Of a DNA stretch of 64,000 nt, positions 63,489-64,000 are shown piece by piece (position 1 is the first letter of the stretch; each line of letters starts with the position of its first letter). A model generated the notes under the pieces. The model did not search any database. It saw nothing but the letters and a program-made list of their open reading frames with translations, and was not told the origin of the DNA. The translations under genes and the position numbers were made by a program. The stretch lies in contig NZ_JRYR02000001.1 of the NCBI RefSeq assembly GCF_000807855.2, forward strand, positions 2,414,368-2,478,367. The letters are read 5' to 3'. Origin of the DNA: Flammeovirga pacifica. Its GTDB lineage: Bacteria; Bacteroidota; Bacteroidia; Cytophagales; Flammeovirgaceae.

Positions 63489-63546
63489 CAAATATAGTTT
63501 ATTGATCTAGTTGTAGTGGGTATATTATTATAGAAATTAGGGGGGT
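63489..63546 (-). promoter_or_regulatory. C-box promoter of the GH86-3/GH2 operon
   Basis: On the minus strand ACCCCCCTAATTT starts at 63546, 91 bp before the ATG at 63455. TATATTTG, an exact -7 match, starts 50 bp downstream at 63496. A second word ATACCC starts 23 bp after the box (63523). Confidence 0.7.
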
Positions 63547-63610
63547 AATTAATTAAAAAACGTCCCTAATGATTAATTAAAGCCACATTTTTACACTTCG
63601 CGATAAATTA

Positions 63611-63642
63611 TAAAACAGGACATTCAATAAAGAATGCCCTGT
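63611..63642 (-). terminator. Terminator after the partial CBM gene
   Basis: ACAGGACATTC and GAATGCCCTGT (63615-63625 / 63632-63642) form an 11-bp stem with one G-U on the minus-strand transcript, followed by a U-rich tail (TTTTATAATTT). Confidence 0.75.
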
Positions 63643-63686
63643 GTAATCTTCATACTAGAAGAGACTGATTCAAACTATTTTTTTAA

Positions 63687-64000
63687 TTATTCGGTCGGTC
63701 CAACCTCATATTCATAGAATCTCAAATTGTCAAATTCAATTTTAGTTTGACCACCAGCTCCACTAAATAATTGGAAGTGTATTTTTGTTTCTGCCCAATC
63801 TGCAGGAGGGTTCTTATCCGTTAGCATTGTTACTTTTTGCCAAGTACCAATATTCTCAACTTTTAAAGCCGTTGTACAGCAGCTTCCTAGCCATTGTTTG
63901 TAACTATCATTCCAACCATCTCCAGGCATAAATCTTACTGTCATCTCAATTTTCGATGGATTTTCATCTACCTTAACCCAGAATTCGAAAGCATATGTTT
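63687..64000 (-). CDS. C-terminal part of a carbohydrate-binding-module protein (runs off the right edge)
   Basis: The frame is open to base 64000, so the gene's start lies beyond the window; the internal ATG at 63944 is not its start. The visible 104 residues read TYAFEFWVKVDENPSK, then TVRFMPGDGWNDSY and a closing IEFDNLRFYEYEVGPTE. This is the same module as the two in the 14546 gene (there LRFMPSDDWFD and FRFMPSDEWKD, each ending in LDDL). It therefore looks like a CBM4/9-like beta-sandwich. The rest of the protein, probably an enzyme or surface-binding protein, cannot be seen. No sorting domain follows the module. Confidence 0.75.
   Translation of the reverse strand, partial: TYAFEFWVKVDENPSKIEMTVRFMPGDGWNDSYKQWLGSCCTTALKVENIGTWQKVTMLTDKNPPADWAETKIHFQLFSGAGGQTKIEFDNLRFYEYEVGPTE

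Noticed and set aside
1-64000. Search by eye for tRNA/rRNA genes, insertion sequences, integrases, CRISPR arrays and phage genes
   Set aside because: None seen; no transposase, terminal inverted repeats or regular short repeats were recognised, and there is no sign of recent insertion at the locus edges.

Overview
The window is AT-rich and Bacteroidota-like. Supporting signs are -7 promoter boxes of the TAnnTTTG type, secretion domains of the type IX system, lipoproteins with Bacteroidota-style lipoboxes, Reg_prop and 7TM-DISM sensors fused to LuxR-type helix-turn-helix domains, and very few alternative start codons. The gene content points to a marine, red-algal-galactan-degrading member, probably close to Flammeovirga. 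The genus is inferred from overall impression and was not measured.

Positions 1-13.2 kb look like ordinary chromosome. They hold the 3' part of a Reg_prop sensor-regulator, an AsmA-like protein, a GNAT acetyltransferase, a BamA/TamA-type outer-membrane barrel, two related small lipoproteins, a berberine-bridge-type FAD oxidase and a 7TM-DISM/LuxR membrane regulator. A very small transcription unit (about 6.87-7.15 kb) shares a 15-bp palindromic site with the lipoprotein promoter at 9.5 kb. A short unknown gene (13552) and a non-coding stretch follow.

Positions 14.5-64 kb form a large polysaccharide utilisation locus, most likely for agar/porphyran. Its secreted endo-enzymes are three GH86 agarases/porphyranases, all with C-terminal sorting domains, and a GH16 enzyme with the ExDxxE motif. 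Exo-acting and debranching candidates are two GH29, two GH43, two GH3 and two GH2 enzymes, a DUF5060-type putative hydrolase and two S1-type sulfatases. A 1625-residue secreted protein with eight PKD-like repeats carries two carbohydrate-binding-like modules. The same module ends a gene that runs off the right edge. No SusC/SusD pair or hybrid two-component regulator is visible here.

In the middle, a nine-gene minus-strand operon (47765 down to 38206) under a divergent LacI-type regulator encodes what reads as a complete L-galactose pathway: transporter, mutarotase, L-galactose dehydrogenase, lactonase, L-galactonate dehydrogenase, tagaturonate reductase, altronate dehydratase, KDG kinase and KDPG aldolase. 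This fits an L-galactose-containing polymer (agar precursor or porphyran). The sulfatases, GH29 and GH2 enzymes would release the monosaccharides and this operon would convert L-galactose to pyruvate and glyceraldehyde-3-phosphate.

The most novel signal is regulatory. Most catabolic-enzyme transcription units carry an ACCCCC(T)TTATTT-like box, and in seven of them it sits 48-51 bp upstream of a TAnnTTTG-like -7 element and usually about 90-103 bp upstream of the start codon. The LacI-controlled operon lacks it. This suggests one dedicated activator for the extracellular/periplasmic enzymes and a separate sugar-responsive repressor for the cytoplasmic pathway.
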